From positions 1,240,001-1,304,000 of the forward strand of contig NC_089190.1 of the NCBI RefSeq assembly GCF_947507565.1: DNA of 64,000 bases, in the 5' to 3' direction. Positions 47,515-60,320 of the stretch are shown here, piece by piece. The notes beneath the pieces were generated by a model. It was given only the letters and a program-made list of their open reading frames with translations. It was not told the DNA's origin and ran no database searches. Source of the stretch: Oscarella lobularis. Lineage: Eukaryota; Porifera; Homoscleromorpha; Homosclerophorida; Oscarellidae. Made by a program: the position numbers and the translations under genes. The stretch's first letter is position 1. Each line of letters starts with the position of its first letter.

Positions 47515-48060
47515 TTATTTAATAAAGTCCCGGATATACAAAAATTGAACAAAAGAGTCTAGCCTTCTTCGTTGATGCGGGGAGAGAGGAGCAATGCTCC
47601 CCCTCCCCAAGTTGCTCGCCTCCTCCAGATAGAGGAGGCGAGCCCTTGCCCACCTTCCCCCAATAGGGAGAAGGTGGATCCGGCGCTCCTTGTCCATCGG
47701 CGTCTTCTTAGGCGCTCCTTGTCCTCTTCTCATCTCACTCCGATTGAGCGGAGTGAGAGGGACCTAACTTCCCCCCAGGTCCAAGGGGTGTGACATACTC
47801 CCATGTCATCCAGAGCCGACTTTCACCCAAGCCGCAAGGGGGAGAGCGCATTAGATGAGTTAACCTCCAGCTCCCAAGGAGGTGGGATCACCCATTCATC
47901 CCGCAGGTTGAGGCCTTCAGTATACCCCTTTAAGGCCCAAAGGGGGTACCCTCGCCACCGGGGCACGGGGGGAGTCATTAACCCAAGACCCGGGAGGACC
48001 GCGATTTTGCCCACAGCGTCTTGCCCAAGTGGGGGATGGTAGTTATCACTCATACCACCA
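47515..48060. repeat. Hairpin-rich element
   Basis: Consecutive short hairpins: GCTCGCCTCCTC/GAGGAGGCGAGC (47614-47643, loop CAGATA), CCACCTTCCCCC/GGGAGAAGGTGG (47650-47677), TCTCACTCCG/CGGAGTGAGA-like (47733-47758, loop ATTGAG), GGACCT/AGGTCC (about 47760-47782), and further CCTCC/GGAGG and TACCCCTTT/AAAGGGGGTA pairs near 47865 and 47931. GGCGCTCCTTGTCC is repeated at about 47682 and 47711. It is probably part of a mobile element. Minus-strand frames (47515-47733, 47823-48053) show no similarity I know. Confidence 0.6.
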
Positions 48061-48732
48061 AGAGTAGGGCCGCTCTATCGCCCCGGCAGAGGTGCGGCCT
48101 CTTTTCGCTCTCGGCCCAGAGGGATGGCTGCGTCTGCCTCGTCGGATTGAGAGAACAACTACACGACAAAACAACTCATGCGGGGAATATCAAATGGAGT
48201 ATCTTTGAATATAGACGCATTGGCACCCAAGGTGAACAACAGAACGTAGATGTCTTCTTTCAATGCGGAGGGATGATCCCGTTGAAACGCCGTTCGCAAA
48301 GGGGGCCCCCACTTTCGGAAACATCATTATTAGTTGGATAATGACTCGTGCACGTGAGATTTACCTTCTAAACACTGCATTCCGTTCGAAGATCTCGATG
48401 ATCGTCGCTAATTTTGGCGTGAAGGCCATTCGTCGATGTCGCACGTGCTCGAAGTCCTTTTCACAAGCCGTCCGATCTCTTGGGAGGGCACAAAGGCTTC
48501 GAAAGGAGTTGCGCTGCCGCCCACCGCCGTCCTCCGTCCGCTCGTCCACGTTTTTTCAGTCACGTGATGACCTTGAAGCGTGCGCCGAAGAACTCGCTCT
48601 TTCTTGGCCCCGTTCGGGGTCCTCGCCCTTTCTGATGATCACGCTTGCTTCTTTTCCTTCTCTTTACTCTTTCTAACAGTCTCGTAGCGCGACTGACCCG
48701 GAGCTTGAGAAGCAAAACGGCTAAAGGGCATG

Positions 48733-48744
48733 GTTGCCTAGGCG
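48733..48744 (+). promoter_or_regulatory. Possible X-box-like (RFX) half site upstream of IFT25
   Basis: GTTGCCTAGGCG, about 60 bp before the ATG, matches the first half of the RFX X-box (GTTGCC) that drives ciliary genes in animals. The second half is degenerate. Confidence 0.25.
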
Positions 48745-48795
48745 CTTAGCGTGCGCGTAGTTGAGAAAACTTTCGGCGAACTACTTTTCTCTCCC

Positions 48796-49435
48796 ATGTA
48801 CGACATAGCGCATCACAGCAACGGAGGTCAAGTCATCTTAGCGACATCCAGTGATCCAAAGCATCCGTCTCAGTACATCATCGATGGGTGAAACAGCTCG
48901 GACAGCTCAAACCGACTCTCTATTTTCGTTTCCACAGCGACAAGTCGACGTTTTGGACGTCGACCGGATTGTTCCCGCAGGAATTCATTATTTCGTTTCA
49001 ATCGCTCATGACAATCTCGACCGTACAAGTGTGGTGTTCAAACGGTTTGGCGACCACGTGATTCTCCCCATAATAACGTATCTCTGTATCCGTCAGTGCG
49101 ATGTCTCGTCGTTGAAAGGAGCGTCAAAGCCGATCCAGTCGACTTTGAAGCTATTTTTGACAAAGGTCAGTTAGAACCGAATCACTGTCTCCCTAAAAGA
49201 GAGACAAACTTATTTGCAAAGAATGTTTCTCTTTTGGTCATTGGGTATTGTATCACTTACCTATGTGCTATGAACATTCCTCTTAGAATTGGAAAGTACC
49301 GACGGGCGATTGCAGATGGAGCAATTTCAAGCGGACGGCACTTCTGCTTGTCATCTGAAGTTCGTCATTACGTCAGGTTATGCACATTTTACCTCCGTTC
49401 ATAGCGTAGTAGTGGAGGGGGAGCCCGTGCGCTGA
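48796..49435 (+). CDS. HSPB11: IFT25 / HSPB11, intraflagellar transport complex B subunit
   Basis: IFT25 pairs with IFT27 in the IFT-B complex that carries cargo in cilia. Four short exons, easily missed because none is a long frame: 48796-48887, 48938-49044, 49097-49165 and 49287-49435, with introns of 50, 52 and 121 bp. The joined product starts MYDIAHHSNGGQVILATSSD and then has KHPSQYIIDG and STFWTSTGLFPQEFIISFQ. It continues with ERSVKADPVDFEAIFDKELE and ends AHFTSVHSVVVEGEPVR. All of these align with human HSPB11 (ATSSDEKHPPENIIDG, FWTTTGMFPQEFIICF, KEPVDFEQW, HFASVHSVSAEG). The fold is a single galactose-binding-like beta sandwich. Length of about 138 residues is normal for the family. 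Convergent with TMEM131. Confidence 0.93.
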
Positions 49436-49705
49436 ATTGTGCATAAAATTAAATAATAATAAAATTAGTAAACTTAGTCTTACTGTCATGTGTTCCATCA
49501 TCCTGTTTGCCCTTCACTCCTTTCGTCGATGCAGTCCTTTATTTTGTCATCTGTGTAGTGATAAGTGTAACACATGTAAAAAGCCCACTCCAAATCAGAC
49601 TACGCCATCCACACAAATGAAAGCCTAAATGATCCGCTGCAGCTCCACTATAAAAGTACCGGGCAACACAAACGAAACGTCAAAGCGAGGAAAAGTGCAC
49701 ACACG

Positions 49706-51064
49706 TCAGTCAAATTTAGCGCTTTTTTGACCGCCAGAAGGTTGAATCCAGGGCCCGCCGCCGCTCGTTCCAAGAGGAGGAGGAGGTTCCCATATGTTCG
49801 TGCTTCCGAACGGATTGTAAGCGGAGGAAGTGGGGAGAGACGGCGGAGGCGAGAAAGACGTCGAGTCCACTTTTCCCGTTTCGTCGTCAAAAGACGGAGT
49901 TGCCTTGGTACTTTTCTTAGCGTCGCCCATGGCATTGAGATCATCGCCTATCGCGCCAACGGGACTAGCCGTGCTGCCGCTCTTATTTGCCGTCGGCCAA
50001 ACCGAATTCCAATTTCTCTCCTAAAGAAAAGGAATAAAAAAAAGTACGAGGACGGGTCTTGGCTAGAAAGACCTGAGGTGAATCCGCCTGCAGAGTGCTG
50101 GCGTCCCAAAACGGTGATCCCAGATCAGAGTCGAGAGTGCTCGATCTGGGAAACGCTGGACGAGAGAGAAGATTTTCGCTCACACTAGTACTGTAGCCCA
50201 GTGCCATAGTCTGAGAAAGACAAACAAAGTCAACTCCCAAGAATATCTCACCTTTTTTTTTTTGAACTTACTACCTGTTCTCGTCTGTGCTTTTGCAGCG
50301 CCGCTGTCCACGCACTCCGATCCCCGCGGCTTCCGCCGCCGCTGTCCATTCTCGCCATCACGGATCGCTGATAGTATTCGTTCAACAAAGGAGGCGGCGA
50401 CGACCCGCGACGACGTCCAAACAAGACGTCGTCCGGATCGCGTTCCCTCGCTCTTCTCGTCGCCTGTAGCAACTGCTGCTGCTGACGTTGTCGTCTCAAC
50501 AATTCGTACCGATCGCGATCGGAATCCGGTTGAAAACCGCCGTCAAGATCCCAGTGATCGTCTCCGCCGCCGCCGGCGCCGCCGCCCGTGCCGGCAAAAT
50601 CGCTCTCCAGCCAATCGTACGGGCCGCTGTGCGAACGATAGGGAAACCGACGACCCACGTCAAGAGGAGGAAGCCCGTCGAACGGATCGTCGTCGACGAG
50701 AGGACGACTGACGAGTCCGCGTCCACTTCGACCGACGCGCTGAGCCCAGATTGTGTTCCGCATGCGACGAGGAAAGACTCGACTGCCGTGGTGAAAGAGC
50801 GGAACGTCGCCGTCGCCGCCGCCGCCGTCGTCGTCGTCGAGAGGCGGCGACGGCGAACGAAGCGACAGACGAGAAGAGGACGGCACGGGCGGCACGGGAT
50901 CGATGTCCAGAAAAGGATCGGGTCCGCTCGTTTGACGACGAAGATAATTCATTCGAGACAACACGGCCCGATTGTCGAGAAGAGGATCGTAGGGAAGATC
51001 GCCGCCGCCCATGAGATCGAAGTCGGGAGAAGAGGGAGATTGGACTTGATCGTTGTATCTGTTT

Positions 51065-51101
<37 letters not shown>

Positions 51102-54100
51102 TGCCGCCGCGACTTTGACGTCGCGACTGCTGAGCCAAGAAGGAAAACATTGCCGGCGAGTCGCCGGGAAACGCGAGCGAGAGCGGATCGATCGACGCCA
51201 GTTCGGGATCGTCGGGCGACGGCAATCCCGGAAGATCGTCGAGCGGTCCGAGTCTGCGATTGAGGGGATGAGAATCGTCAGTTGCTCGTTTCGGTGGCTG
51301 GGGCGGCGACGACGCTGCTCCAGGGCCGGCCGAATGCGCTGGCGTGGGGAAGAGCGGTTGAAAAACGTCCAATTCCGTCGGCGACGACACGCTGCCGTTT
51401 TCGGACGACGAAACGTCGCCTTTGTCCGACGGCTCCTTCGTATCGGATCCGACGCGCGTCGAGCGCGGTTTGAACTCCGGCTTCTGGTTGGCTAAGAAAC
51501 GTTGAAACCTTTCGATACTCGGCTTGGGAGACGCAGCGGAGTCGGCGTCGGCTTTTTCGCCTTTGCGCGAACGTCGATCGTCCTTCCTTTTCGTCGCCGT
51601 CGTCTTGGATTGCTTCGTTGGCGAGAGCTTCGTCGACGACGATTTCTTTGACTTCGCTTCAACTGAGCGTGATTTCGTCGTTGTCGTCGTCGTATCAAGA
51701 GGCGGCGGTGCCGTTGACGCCGACTTCGCACCGTCTTTCGTTTTGTTCCATCCGGGCTGATCTGCTGAGTCCGAGTCGGCTGGGCGAGATCGTTTAGACG
51801 GTGCCAACGACGAGGCAATCGTGTTGGCGATAACGTGAGGATCGCGCAGAGGAGCCTTCGCTTGAGAACCCTTTGGCCCTTTGTGCTGTTTCGCTCCAGC
51901 CGTTCCTTTTGCTTCCTTTTTATCGCTCGGTTTCGCTTTCCTACTAGTAGTAGTATCGTCTCTCTTTGGGTACTCGCCGCCAGCTGTTGTCTCGCAGCTG
52001 TCGCCGCCTGTCGCCGTAATCACCTTCACTATGCTATCGTCGTTGAGTAGATCATCAGTTGATGAACCGTGACCGTCCAGTTCTGCCTTCGAGCACGCGT
52101 CGCTATTATCACCTCGTGTCGGCTTTGCAATTGGGGAAAGTCTCCCTCCTGCGTTGGTCGCTGGAGCAGTCTTGGTCGCCGCCGCCGCCGCCGCCGTCTC
52201 GTCGTCGTTACGGGGTACTCTTCCGGCAAGGATTTCCTCGTCATTGATAGCATCTTGAAACTCGTCCTTACTCGACATTTCGTCTTCTGGTGCCGGAGTA
52301 TCAAATTTGGCGTCCTTATCATCGTTTTCAACGGAATCTTTTTCAGGAGGATTGATGACGGTCGTCGTATCAACTGATGGAGCGCTTTTCGTCAACGGCT
52401 TTCGTTTCAGACGAGAGGAGTCCTTCTGAGGCGGTTCCTCGACCGACTTCGCAATTTCTTTCTTTTCTTTGACGTCAGCTACAGGCGCTTCCTTCTCCCG
52501 CACCGCCAATTCCTCAACGGAAGACGACTCTTTGGAAATCGCTCGGACATCGCTTGGCGTCTCTATCAACGGTTCTTTGACGCCGAGTTCCTCGACAGCA
52601 CGCGGAGGTGTACGCCGCAACTGCGCGTCTTCCTTCTCCTTCTCCTTACCGACCGGTTTCTCGGCTTCTTTCAAGTCGAATTTCTTCCCGCTCACTTGAG
52701 CGAACTTCTCGTTGATCTCGTTTCCCAATCGCGGTATCGCCGCCACGTATTTCGACCCGGACACGTACGCTTGCCACAAGACGCCGACGACGACGGCGAG
52801 CATCGAAAAGAAGAGACTGCGAATCAGAAGCGGTTCCCAGTCCGGTCGCGGCGACGCGGCCATGTAGAGCGAGAGCAGATGATGAGGCAGACTGGCGACG
52901 ACGTGAAAGTCGAGACGCAGTCCTTCGGCGGTGATGATGTGAAGCTCTCGTTGGATTCGCGACAGTTTGAAGTCGGGCGTGAAGCTGGGGAGGGGAAAAA
53001 AACCGTTTTAGTCTAATAAGAGAAGAGGCGATTTCTTCCTTACTCTATGTTTATCTTGCGCGTTCGGTTCGGATACAGGACGAATGATTCGCAATTTTTG
53101 ATTAGAAAACCGTACCCTTCGCACGGTTTTCCGCTGATTTCCATGCGTTGGACGTGAATGGGAAGCTGTCCGGAATTTTTCGCGGTGAACGTTCGTTTCA
53201 TGGTGAAATTATGATGACCAGAATCTGAAAGTCAAGGCCTTAGTTTTCATTAATCGAATCCCGTGAAGCTGTTTTCTTACCGTTGCATTTAGCCAAGAAG
53301 ACGGCGGTCAAATTGAATTGCAACGGAGTGTGACTCTTTCCGGGCTCGCGACCGTCGAGCGTGAACATGCTCAGTACGCCCTGACCTTGAACAATTACTG
53401 CGTCCATAATTGTCAAGTTGTTCCTAAAGGAAAAACGACGATAAACAACGTTTCTCGCGTACGCACATTCGTCCTGACCTCAGTAATACTAACGTCGTTT
53501 CGGTTTTCGGTGACTTCGGCGTAAAGGCGAGCTCCACGAACTCGTGAGAGCGAGGCTTGAGCAGTAGAGTCTGCGCTGCTTCGCTGACCTGCACCTTGAG
53601 CTCCTTGTGCAAAGGCAGTACGTAGGACGACGGTGGAATCAAACCAGAGGACTAAGACAAAAATAAATAAATAAATAAACTGACGTTTCCGTTGGTACCT
53701 GAACGATTTTGGTGCCGACGACGCGAAAGACGTCTTTGTCGTCCGTGTTCATGATAAAAGAATCGGTTCCAATTCTACGACCCACACCTTCAGTTAGAAA
53801 TCGACGAATATCGCGCGAATTCTCACCGTTCGCTGAGAAGATCTAACGCCGACTCGGGATTTGGATAACAGGCGAGCATCAGCACTTGCACGACGAGAGG
53901 CTGATCGCTTGGATTATCCACTCGCATGCGATGCACCTGAAACGAAAATAACGGACGTGTCCAAGGGCTTCGATCACACTACCAGGAGCTCAAGATACAA
54001 TCAACTGGTAATCAACGCAAAGAAGAACTTAATTTACTCTACGTGGTCGAGAGGATCCAGCGAGGCGGAGAGCTCACTGGATCATAAGAGAACCACGGTA

Positions 54101-57100
54101 ACGCTACGAGGGTTCCACCCCAACTCACCGAAGTATTCCCAATGTGAGTGAGGGGAAATCGGATGGGATCGTCGGGCACGACCGACGGCCAAATGAGCGC
54201 TGCCTGAGCGCTGATCAACGCTCCCGTTCCGAAGTCGACGTTGACGTGAAAAACGGTTTCGATGCTAAAGAGAAAAGTAGTGCAGCATTGCCTGCCTGCA
54301 GGAGGGGGACGATCGCGTCTTCTACGTACTTTGTCTGTTTCAGGTCTTCCCATAGTTGAAAAAGTATCTCGTGGTCTCGCGAATCGGCGAGAGACACGTG
54401 CGAATCCAGAGTCAAACGAGACGTCCACTGTTCCGGACGACTCATCTCTGCGCACAGACGCAAAATGTTAACCAATATAAAAAAATTCGTTTTAACGAGG
54501 CATCTTGCTTTTTGCCGACAAGCCAAGATACGGCTCTTTCTTTCCGAGAAAAGGATCAAATTTCAACCAGCCAACCTAGGGAAAAGAAAAGAACAAGGAA
54601 CACATTGAATTTATTTACGAATTCACTCATTTATTTACTTTGGTTTTGACACCCGGTTTCAGTGTCGTGCTGCTCTTATTTTGCGGGGAAAAAACGAAGC
54701 GAGCGTCGGCCGGTCTCGGCTCGATCGACGTGACTTTCAGCAGTTTCGAATACGTACTTTCAAGAAAGAGCGACTTGGCTTCAACACGGCCCTATAACAG
54801 AAGACGGCTCATAAGCCAAGGGATACAGCAGGCGACATTAGTCGGCGCACCGGAAAACAATTCCTAAATTTAAATTTTTTCGGCTGAGCTTCGACGACAC
54901 CAAAGATGGTCTTGAACTTGAGACGTACCGAGAGAACCTAAGAAAAAGAGAGAGAATTCTTATTTAGATCGAACGCGAGAGCGAGAGACGGCTTACCGCG
55001 TTCGGCGTCTTTATTACAACACTAGAGCTGTGCGATTCATCTTTCGATGGAGGATTTAGTTTGACTTCAAAAACAGCGGTAAAACCAGACGGAATAGATA
55101 TCTATAGTACACAAAGGACAACTTCAGAGTGAAGAAAAAAGTTTGTTATTCAAAAACTTACGTTAGGCGACTTCAATTTTTCCGGCGCCTTTCCTCTGTT
55201 CGAGCCTGGAAGGTCTCGTCCATCTTGAATGGATGGTCGGACGCCAAGGAACGAAATCTGTATAAAATTCAACGCACAGCTGTAGTCATTTATGGTAACC
55301 TAGAGACAAAGAACGAAGATAGATAGAGAGAGAGAGGAGGAGGGAGGAAAATTTCTCCTACGTACTTCCACGGGATTCTTGTTCATAACTCTCAGTATCA
55401 TATCTTTCGGTTCCGTACTGCTGACAGCACCAAAGTCCAGAACACTTTCATTTGAACCGTCCACAGAGTACTAGTCGGAGAAAACGTCTACTTATTCGAC
55501 GAGGGGCTGTTTCGCGCGCGATACTCACCTTCAATTTTCCGTTGTACGCGTGAATGGGTACGGTGAAGACGGAGGCGTTCGTGAAAAGTCGGAGAATGGT
55601 GTCGATCTCGCGATCGGACGAATTCTGCGTGAAGGAGACGGACACGGGCGACGTCGCCTGGCCGGGATAAACAATCCGCGGCTGACTAAAACCGACAACC
55701 TTTGAGAAACACAATCTCAATGACAGGAAAAAAAGAACGGAACTAAGAAACCTCGAAGAGGGTAGCGACTGTGGGAGGAAACTCGGCCCTATAGATAGTC
55801 AAAGGAACGTTGAAAGAACTCGTCAGCTCAATGTCGTGTCGAACGGGAACAAACGGAGGCGGTTTCAATAAGAAAGCGGTTTGACTTGCCGTCGCATATA
55901 GTCCCCTGAAAAATCAATATGAGATTATAAAAAACCGTATTGGCTCTCGTCCTTCTCCTCACCCGTGGAGGACTCTCGCTTGGTAGGGAAACTGAAGTCG
56001 ACGTTGTTTCTTGTCGGTCGTAATCGCTATGACGTGACCGTTCTGCTGCCGACGGGGATTCGCTTTGGACGGATCGAAGGCAATTCGCGCTACTGGTATC
56101 GGCGCTTGCGTTTTCGTCAACTGCATCGGCTGCACTCACCCCAAAATATAAATGAAAGAATAATCTCTCTCCCTCTCTCTCTCTACTACTACCTCAAAGT
56201 GAATTTCTATAGCTTCGTTTGGCGGTTCAATTCTGAGTTCCTAAAGGTACGTCAGTGAGACGAGACGTTCTGTGCGTGTCTATACTTACATTGACGTAGA
56301 TCGAGTGACCAGAAATCGTGCTCAGGAGTTGCAGTTGCAACGTCTTGGGCTCGTCTAAACGCGTTCGGTTATCGGCTCTTAGCTGCTAAACAAATATCCT
56401 CCCATACCAATCGTCCTCAGAGTGCCAAAATCGAATGTGTCCAGATTCGAAAAGAGGCCACCGTCTAATGGAACGCCACAAATTCGACGTTTCCCCACGT
56501 ATCCGCGACAACTTCGCGCGGCTTACCGCCTGTAACTTCTATTTCAACGGGAAGTATCAACATGTTCGTTTTCTTCTCCTTCTCGATATTCGTCTTAATT
56601 CGAATGAAAGCAGTGTGATTGTTAATGACGCGTCCAATGAAATTGGCACGCATCACAGCCTTAGTCTCATACGGAGGAATTTCCTTTCGAGAGACGTTCG
56701 CCCACCGAGAAAATAAGTCTGTTTCCCAATAAGCTAATACCCAAAGTTGTTTCAGTCCCTCGTCCTCTCCCGACGGCAATTCGAGGTGAAGATCGCCGTT
56801 GCTCGTATACATCTCCAAGACCTTGTTGAATAGACAACGTATTGATTTTTAAAAAAATAGACAGAGCGACGTTTTTGAGTCGCAATGTACACCTGTAATG
56901 TCGAACTGTGAGGATTGTGCATATTGATTACAGGCGAATAGGACGAATTGACGGGAACGCGAGCGCCGAGAAACGGTCTCAAACGGTACGGATTCGCCAA
57001 TCCAGAACCGAAAACCTAAAAATCAAAAAAAATCAAAAAAAATATTCCACAACAAGACTTCGTCAAAATAATAGAACCTGATAGGGTATGATTCCTTGCG

Positions 57101-58103
57101 ACGTGTGTATAAAGAGACTGTTCTCGGCGTTTCCGACCATGCGTGCGAGAAAAACGACCTGAAATGTTGTCTTTTCTCCCGGCGGAACTATCTGCGCGGC
57201 CAAGTAGTAGTAAGATAAATACCCCCCTCCCCCTTTACGCCCCCTCTCTCACCGTCGCTTCGAAGAAGGACGAGTGAAAATGGAGTGTGCTGCCCGATAT
57301 CGAATTCAAATGGAGACTCTGACGTTCGTTGAGATTGTGAATGACGACCGTTTCGATCTTCGGCATGCCGACCGGCCTAGAAAAGAAACGGAGTGAGAAA
57401 GGAGATCGCGCTCGACGAAAAGGGGGAGACCCACTGGTCTTTGAAGTCGAGATAGGGCGGATCGAGACGAATGCGAAGCTCTTTCCATAGAGGCGGTCGC
57501 CTAAAGACGAGAGAAATCGCCCACGATTACATCATCTTCGCCGTTGCGACTCACCGTAGCGTCTCGCCGCCAGAAGCCGATTCCTAAAAACAAAAGAAAC
57601 GATAGCGCGTTCGCTTCGACATACGACTCGTCGAAAAGAACGCGTCGCCGCGATGTCTGGTTACGCAAATCGCTGCGTACGTTCGAACGTTTCCGGCTCC
57701 ACGGCCGTCAGTCGCTGTCCGGCTCGCCGCCGGTCGACTCGGCGGGAAACGCGACGTTGGAGAGAGAGATTCGCGCGTGCGGGGGCCCCAAAGATGCAAC
57801 AACGTGGATTCGCTTCGAATGATACTTACCAGCAACGACGACGACACGGGCGAATTCGCGCTCGGAAGACTGAATTCTGAAAGAGGCGCGAGGTTTTAGA
57901 CGAACGCGTACAACCGTTTGTCAAAAAAAACTACAGTAACCTTGTATCGTGCCGATCGCGTCGCCAACGCAAAGAGTTAGAACGATAAAGGGGAGTAGGG
58001 CGGCGTACGAATGAAGCCGCGGCGCAAGAAAGCCATCGACGGTTTTCATGCTGCCGGACGGCGCCGGTACGAGCGAGCGAAGGCCGCGAAACACTTTTAG
58101 CAT
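49706..58103 (-). CDS. TMEM131: TMEM131 family ER membrane protein
   Basis: TMEM131 proteins use luminal PapD-like domains to bind procollagen and a cytoplasmic tail to engage TRAPP for secretion. The start at 58103 gives a signal sequence (LHSYAALLPFIVLTLCVGDA). About twenty exons down to 53000 encode beta-sandwich (PapD/ASH-like) modules, for example NWPSSVFSIN-type repeats and LHKELKVQVSEAAQTLLLKP near 53580. A membrane helix, LLIRSLFFSMLAVVVGVLWQ, is encoded at 52830-52770. A single large exon to about 50255 encodes a low-complexity tail with acidic, Ser/Thr, Lys and Gly-rich tracts, including a run of about 13 Gly near 51065-51105. The last exons carry WDAST, STNIWEPPPPLG and GGPWIQPSGGQKSAKFD before TGA at 49708-49706. 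Short W-containing motifs at the end suit the family. I am less sure of TMEM131 versus TMEM131L, and of individual exon limits. Confidence 0.83.
51065..51105. repeat. CCG trinucleotide run encoding poly-glycine in TMEM131
   Basis: About 13 consecutive GCC/GGC units, read on the minus strand as glycine codons inside the cytoplasmic tail. Confidence 0.9.
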
Positions 58104-58228
58104 GCGCTCTGGGTACGCTGTCGCTGCGTTAGATCGAATTACCAGTAAGACCGTATATGGTAAGAAGCGGAACTAGGGAGCGTGCGCGGACCCCGAGGCT
58201 GTTGACGTTCATTTTTTTCCTATTAATT

Positions 58229-60287
58229 TTATTTCCAAGCCGATTGTGATTGTTTTCGCCTCGCCAGCTTAGCCGACAAGAAAGCGGCCAACGTGAGGCC
58301 GAGCAGAACTGTGATAATCAACTTGGAATCAAAGTCATCAGCCAAAACGTCAAATTTTCTTGAAGGAGTCAGCCGAGTGAAATACAGATCTAAGAAGAAG
58401 TACTTGAGTTGTAGTACTCATCCAAAAAAACTATCTTACCTAAGCCATAAGCAAATAGTAAACACGTCGATTCTAGTCCAGCAGGAACTGTGACCAGTCC
58501 AGCGATGTTGGACACCTGAATTGGAATAGTTATTCAAAATATTAAAGCAAAATCAATTAATTAAACTCGCCGTCTGATTATAGTTGACAAAATCTCGCGC
58601 GCCCATAAATAGGATTGGAATGTACGGTATTAGTTCTTCCTCACTGATAGAGGAGAAGAAAATGAGGGAGAGCCAAGAAAACGAGCGTGCACGCTCACCT
58701 GTCCACGGGTCTGAGCACTAGGGGCCTTCTCGGATCAAGCAAGACCTTAGAAACGGCGAAAATGGTCCCATTGTGAAGACCGACTAAACAAAAACCCAAT
58801 TAGCGCTATCAAAAGAACTCACGTCAGTCCTTTGTCTCTATGTAGACAAAAATTATCCTATCATACATAAGACACTCTTTGACGTTATGCCCTTCTCGGT
58901 CAGCGTCACTCCCATCGTGCTGATGGCCGTCGGAAAAACGAACGATTTTCGCAGCACTTGAGGATAACCGTTCGCGTCCAACGACGACACGTGCGTTTCA
59001 TTTCGCGTCCTCGAACCGCTCTCGAACATTTCGAGAACGGTCACCTCGTGTCGTCTCGATCGAGCGTTCCAGAGGGTGTAGACGATCCAGTTCTCCGAGT
59101 GAACGATGTTGACCGGACCCTTGGCTTGTCGCTGCTTTACGCGATATATAATGGAGCCGGTGACTCCATCAATAATCAACACTTCGACCACGCCTTCAAG
59201 AGAAAGACTTTGACTATGCGGACTAATACAGTGCGTAAGAGGGGTTAGTCACCTTTCTCTTCGTCGAATTCCGTGGCTAGAGCAATTAAATTCGGGTTAA
59301 GATATTTATACATTGCACTACGATCTCCCAAAATTCGAGCTTGATCATTGACTCTCTCTGAAAGAAAAAAATCGAGGAGTACAGTCCCATTGGTATACCA
59401 ACCAGTCAATTATTGAATACGATACCTACCGTGAGAGGGTCTCGTCGCGTAACCGACTATTTTCCTATCTGAAGGCAGTTGAACGGTCCACGCGTCGACT
59501 AAACGAAGATTAGAACTATCCTGAGAGAGAAAACCCCTTTAGTGTACAAATGCTCATGATCGACGACGTATGTACCTGCGGTTCGAATACGGCCTTGTAA
59601 CCGACAACTGTTGACAAATTCACATCGACGGCGTGAACGTGTATCGCTTGGTGATGATTCTTGACTGACTCAATCGCCGATTCGGTTGACGGGAAAACGT
59701 GCGCCTTTTATGAATAACTTGAGGTAGTGGATTTTTTGTCTTGGGGTGCCTACTCTTTTCTCGGTGTCAATCAACATCATGACGCCCGTAGAGTGGCTAT
59801 CCTCTACGGGAAGAAGAAACGAGTGTTTGATACCGTAGCCAAGGCAATGATCTTGTTCGTCGGGACTGAGTTTGCCCGTGAGCGGATTGACTGTATAGAG
59901 AACGGAACCTCGACATTTCGACTAGTAGAATTTGCGTTAGACAAAATAATAGCATCCGTTTTCGACTATATTACTTTCGACGATCCGATAACGACAACTT
60001 GCGGTGGCAAAGGATGAGAATGCGCCGTCCTTTGAACCGCCATTAGAAAGCCCTTTTCTGTTGTCGTCAGAGGAACCAAATCAGGAAAAGAGAGCTTCCA
60101 CAAGAATTTTCCTGATTCGGAATCAATGCCAAAGAGCTTTGAAATTCAAACAACGTAAGGACCCCCCCTTACGATAAAAATTCCTGTACGTACTTTTCCT
60201 ACAGACGTCAATACGACTATGAGCTTCCTTAGATTAAATCTGTCTCTGGTCAGGCTCTCCGTTGAAAGCGATTCGTCATCTGCGGCA

Positions 60288-60320
<33 letters not shown>

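Larger units (their letters stand above)
46193..48795. other. Intergenic region GABARAP to IFT25
   Basis: About 2.6 kb without a recognised gene. It includes a compound hairpin at about 46708-46766 (GGGGTC..GACCCC enclosing GCACG..CGTGC), GAAGATGA-type short repeats at 47214-47255, a long imperfect hairpin at 47355-47418 and a hairpin-rich element from about 47515 to 48060. The 48350-48790 part is probably IFT25 promoter sequence. Confidence 0.5.

Noticed and set aside
50488-51495. Plus-strand frame of 335 codons opposite TMEM131
   Set aside because: It is the antisense of the low-complexity Gly/Ser/Asp tail, giving Arg/Ala-rich nonsense. The minus strand carries the conserved membrane helix and continuous gene.
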